Assembly (NCBI GenBank): GCA_014238595.1
Contig: JABAAV010000031.1
Location: forward strand, 7,887-15,470
DNA from: Myxococcales bacterium
GTDB taxonomy: Bacteria > Myxococcota_A > Polyangia > Haliangiales > J016
Length of the DNA: 7,584 nucleotides
Direction of reading: 5' to 3'
Both the position numbers and the translations under genes were made by a program. This document shows positions 5,671 to 7,584 of this stretch, in pieces. The notes under the pieces are model-generated. The model did not search any database and was not told the DNA's origin. It was given only the letters and a program-made list of their open reading frames with translations. The number at the start of each line of letters is the position of its first letter. Position 1 is the first letter of the stretch.

Positions 5671-6714
5671 TTACTTGTGAGCAAATTGTGCTTTGATGAG
5701 TGTGCCTGCTTGTTTCACCAATTCAGAAGACATCAGCATATCAACAATGACATCATGATTAGGATTTGTGGTCACAGAAAACATCTTTTCAAATGGAGCG
5801 AAGATAGGCGATATTTGTGGAATCGAAGCAATCTGTTTTGATATCCCTTTGTGTATTTCTTCTGCGATCTCTTGTGAGAGAAGTTGAAACGTTAAGGATC
5901 CTTTGATGCTGTCGGTCATCATAAACGATCCATAAATATCATTAAATGCAGGAAGCATTTCCCGTTCCATAATACTCTTTAAGACAATCAGCCATCCTGA
6001 TCCATTCTGATCAATACGGTTTAACAATGCAACCGTAGCTTCGTTGTCAAAAATCCCGTTGCTGTTTGTTATCAATTGAGGTTTGTAGTCATTAAATCCA
6101 ATGAATGCACGTTGATCATTAACCCACCGAAGCCACATTATCTCTGCATTGATTTTCATTGAAACCAACCGCCCTTGTTCCATTGTTGAAAATTGTAAAT
6201 CCAAGTCCTTGTTTTCTGAAATCTTAGCATTTTTTTTAGCATTGTGGCGATAGGCTTTGCCAAGGCATTGATTAACCTCTTTATAGCTACTTTGTTTCAG
6301 ATTGATGACAGCTCTTGCTGAACCAGCACTAGGTATACCAACAAAGATAGATTGTATTTTATCAAATAATTCATAACCACAGGCTTCTTTAGTGCTTAGA
6401 TTGAAAATAATAGCACCTACGTAATTCAAAGGATAAGGTTTCGAAGAATAGTTACCACCTTCTTTATTCAGCCATTCACGAATCGATGCTGTAATGGGCG
6501 AGTCAAAAACACCACCCTGCAGTCCAATAATGACTCCTGAATCTTTGGATAATAATTCCAACCCCATGTCAGTCGATGCCATTTGGGCATCGTTTTGCCC
6601 TACATTCAACCGCAGCATCGACATTGCATCGTTGAGCACCTGTGATCGATTGGTACTCCACACCGTCACAATCACAATAATACAAAAACAGCCCACTGCT
6701 ATCGTTTTCTTCAT
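5671..6714 (-). CDS. Unrecognised exported or membrane-anchored protein, paralog A
   Basis: I cannot assign a function to this 347-residue protein. It starts with Lys-Lys and a hydrophobic run at about residues 4-20, then a polar stretch, fitting a signal peptide or an N-terminal anchor; no lipobox is seen. The rest is therefore probably periplasmic. Two cysteines, C112 (KEACGYEL) and C150 (NQCLGK), flank a predicted strand-rich segment and could form a disulfide. Later blocks are IMWLRWVNDQ (192-201), a WLIVLK strand near 241 and an amphipathic C-terminus ending AQFAHK. The pattern CG-x-x-x-x-x-x-I-S/D, then a Cys-Leu, then a W-containing strand reminds me of exported proteins of Myxococcota, but this is memory, not a search. 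AAGGA at 6722-6726 supports the ATG at 6714. The next gene upstream is a close paralog. Confidence 0.75.
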   Translation of the reverse strand: MKKTIAVGCFCIIVIVTVWSTNRSQVLNDAMSMLRLNVGQNDAQMASTDMGLELLSKDSGVIIGLQGGVFDSPITASIREWLNKEGGNYSSKPYPLNYVGAIIFNLSTKEACGYELFDKIQSIFVGIPSAGSARAVINLKQSSYKEVNQCLGKAYRHNAKKNAKISENKDLDLQFSTMEQGRLVSMKINAEIMWLRWVNDQRAFIGFNDYKPQLITNSNGIFDNEATVALLNRIDQNGSGWLIVLKSIMEREMLPAFNDIYGSFMMTDSIKGSLTFQLLSQEIAEEIHKGISKQIASIPQISPIFAPFEKMFSVTTNPNHDVIVDMLMSSELVKQAGTLIKAQFAHK

Positions 6715-6721
6715 CTTGATT

Positions 6722-6726
6722 TCCTT
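6722..6726 (-). promoter_or_regulatory. Shine-Dalgarno of paralog A
   Basis: AAGGA on the minus strand, seven bases before the ATG at 6714. It lies within the 72-bp gap between the paralogs, in which I saw no convincing promoter or T-tract terminator. Confidence 0.6.
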
Positions 6727-6764
6727 TGTGTTATTTGTCTCATGACATCAATGATTTTTGATCG

Positions 6765-6786
6765 AATGTTAAAAGTTTGCAGATCC
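6765..6786. repeat. 22-bp direct repeat downstream of paralog B, copy 2
   Basis: Identical to 5649-5670 and in the same position relative to the stop codon. The flanks diverge immediately afterwards, marking one end of the duplicated unit. It has no inverted symmetry or T-tract, so it does not look like a terminator. Confidence 0.85.
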
Positions 6787-7584
6787 TTACTTGTGAGCAA
6801 ATTGCGCTTTGATGAGTGTCCCTGCTTGTTTCACCAACTCAGGAGACATCAGCATATTAATCATGACTTCATGATTAGGGTTTTTGGCCACAGAAAACAC
6901 CTTTTCAAATGGAACTAAGATGGGCAACATTTGTGGCACCGAAGCAATTGTTTCTGATGCAGTTTTGTGCATTTTTTCTGCGTTTTCCTGTGAGTCAGAT
7001 TGAATCGTTAAGGATCCTTTGATGCTGTCAGTCATCATGAACGATCCATGAATATCACGCAATGTTTCCCGTCCAAGACGACTCTTTAAGACAGTCAGCC
7101 ATATTGATCCATTCTGATCGACACGGTTTAACAATCTAACCATGGCTTTGTTGTCTAAAATCCCGTTGCTATTTGTTACCCGTTGAGGTTTCTTGTCATT
7201 AAATTCAATGAGTGCACGTTGATCATTAACCCACCGAAGCCACATTATCCCTGCATTGGTTTTCAATGAAACCAACCGTCCTTGTTCCATTGTTGAAAAT
7301 TGTAAATCCAAGTCCTTGTTTTTTAAAATTTTAGCATTTTGGCGATAGGCGATATATTGCTTGCCAAGACATTGGTTAATCTCTTGATAGCTACTTTGTT
7401 TCAGATTGATGACAATTTTTAATGGGCCACCAACATCTACTGAACCAAAACTAATCACACCAAGATAGATAGATTGTATTTTATCACCTAGGTCATAGCC
7501 ACAGGCTTCTTTAGTACTCAGTGTATCTATTAAAGCCAACTGATCAGGCAGCGTTGATTTAAAGGAAGAACTACTACCCCTGTC
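6787..7584 (-). CDS. Unrecognised exported-type protein, paralog B, N-terminus cut off
   Basis: The frame is open to the right edge of the window, so only the last 265 residues are visible. They correspond to about residue 86 onward of paralog A, so the N-terminus, including any signal peptide, lies outside. The two proteins look about two-thirds to three-quarters identical by eye from the STKEACGY block onward; the last 17 residues are identical. Both cysteines (C28 and C72 of the visible part) are kept. Differences include a five-residue insertion near GSVDVGGP and a three-residue deletion where paralog A has LPAFNDI. Function is unknown. It is the first gene visible in the minus-strand block, 72 bp before paralog A. 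A TTG at 7539 is an internal Leu codon, not a credible start. Confidence 0.75.
   Translation of the reverse strand, partial: DRGSSSSFKSTLPDQLALIDTLSTKEACGYDLGDKIQSIYLGVISFGSVDVGGPLKIVINLKQSSYQEINQCLGKQYIAYRQNAKILKNKDLDLQFSTMEQGRLVSLKTNAGIMWLRWVNDQRALIEFNDKKPQRVTNSNGILDNKAMVRLLNRVDQNGSIWLTVLKSRLGRETLRDIHGSFMMTDSIKGSLTIQSDSQENAEKMHKTASETIASVPQMLPILVPFEKVFSVAKNPNHEVMINMLMSPELVKQAGTLIKAQFAHK

Noticed and set aside
6715..6786. Possible promoter or terminator in the 72-bp gap between the paralogs
   Set aside because: Only the Shine-Dalgarno is convincing; the best stem (ATCAA with TTGAT) is five base pairs without a T-tract, and no spaced -35/-10 pair is visible.
5649..6786. Paralogous copies as an insertion element with flanking direct repeats
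   Set aside because: The 22-bp repeats are explained by gene duplication; there is no transposase, no terminal inverted repeat and no target-site duplication.
1..7584. tRNA, rRNA, CRISPR array, riboswitch
   Set aside because: Coding sequence fills nearly all of the window, with gaps under 75 bp; no cloverleaf, spaced repeat array or aptamer-like leader was seen.

Overview
The window is 7584 bases of a moderately AT-rich, gene-dense bacterial chromosome with two converging gene blocks and almost no non-coding space. The organism is probably Gram-negative: XdhC is of the long proteobacterial type, and two paralogous proteins look exported. Those paralogs resemble, from memory only, cysteine-containing envelope proteins common in Myxococcota and related lineages. 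That taxonomic hint is weak and nothing here fixes a genus.

Left block (1-3607, + strand): a compact nucleoside-catabolism operon. In order it holds the C-terminal three quarters of a thymidine/pyrimidine-nucleoside phosphorylase (deoA-like, cut by the window edge), a class II purine nucleoside phosphorylase, a small homotetramer-type cytidine deaminase, and a metal-dependent amidohydrolase of the guanine/adenosine-type deaminase group. Gaps are 8 bp, 33 bp and a 4-bp ATGA overlap. Together these enzymes would release pentose 1-phosphates from pyrimidine and purine nucleosides and deaminate cytidine and an amino-purine compound.

Right block (7584-3614, - strand, read right to left): two tandem paralogs of an unrecognised exported protein family (the upstream one cut by the right edge), a small unrecognised protein built of two divergent repeats of about 45 residues, then xdhC and a mocA-like nucleotidyltransferase. 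The last two are accessory genes for molybdenum hydroxylases. No molybdenum hydroxylase lies in the window. If the amidohydrolase makes xanthine from guanine, the natural partner would be a xanthine dehydrogenase encoded elsewhere, which would tie the two blocks together; this is inference.

The blocks meet tail to tail with 6 bp between stop codons. No RNA gene, CRISPR array, insertion sequence or convincing intrinsic terminator was seen. The most notable points are the tandem paralogs with a shared 3' flank, the internal duplication in the small unknown protein, a 15-bp tandem duplication of a ribosome-binding site plus start codon before the amidohydrolase, a perfect 11-bp hairpin inside mocA, and two changes in the phosphorylase signature motif. 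I did not find clear evidence of a wholly new system.
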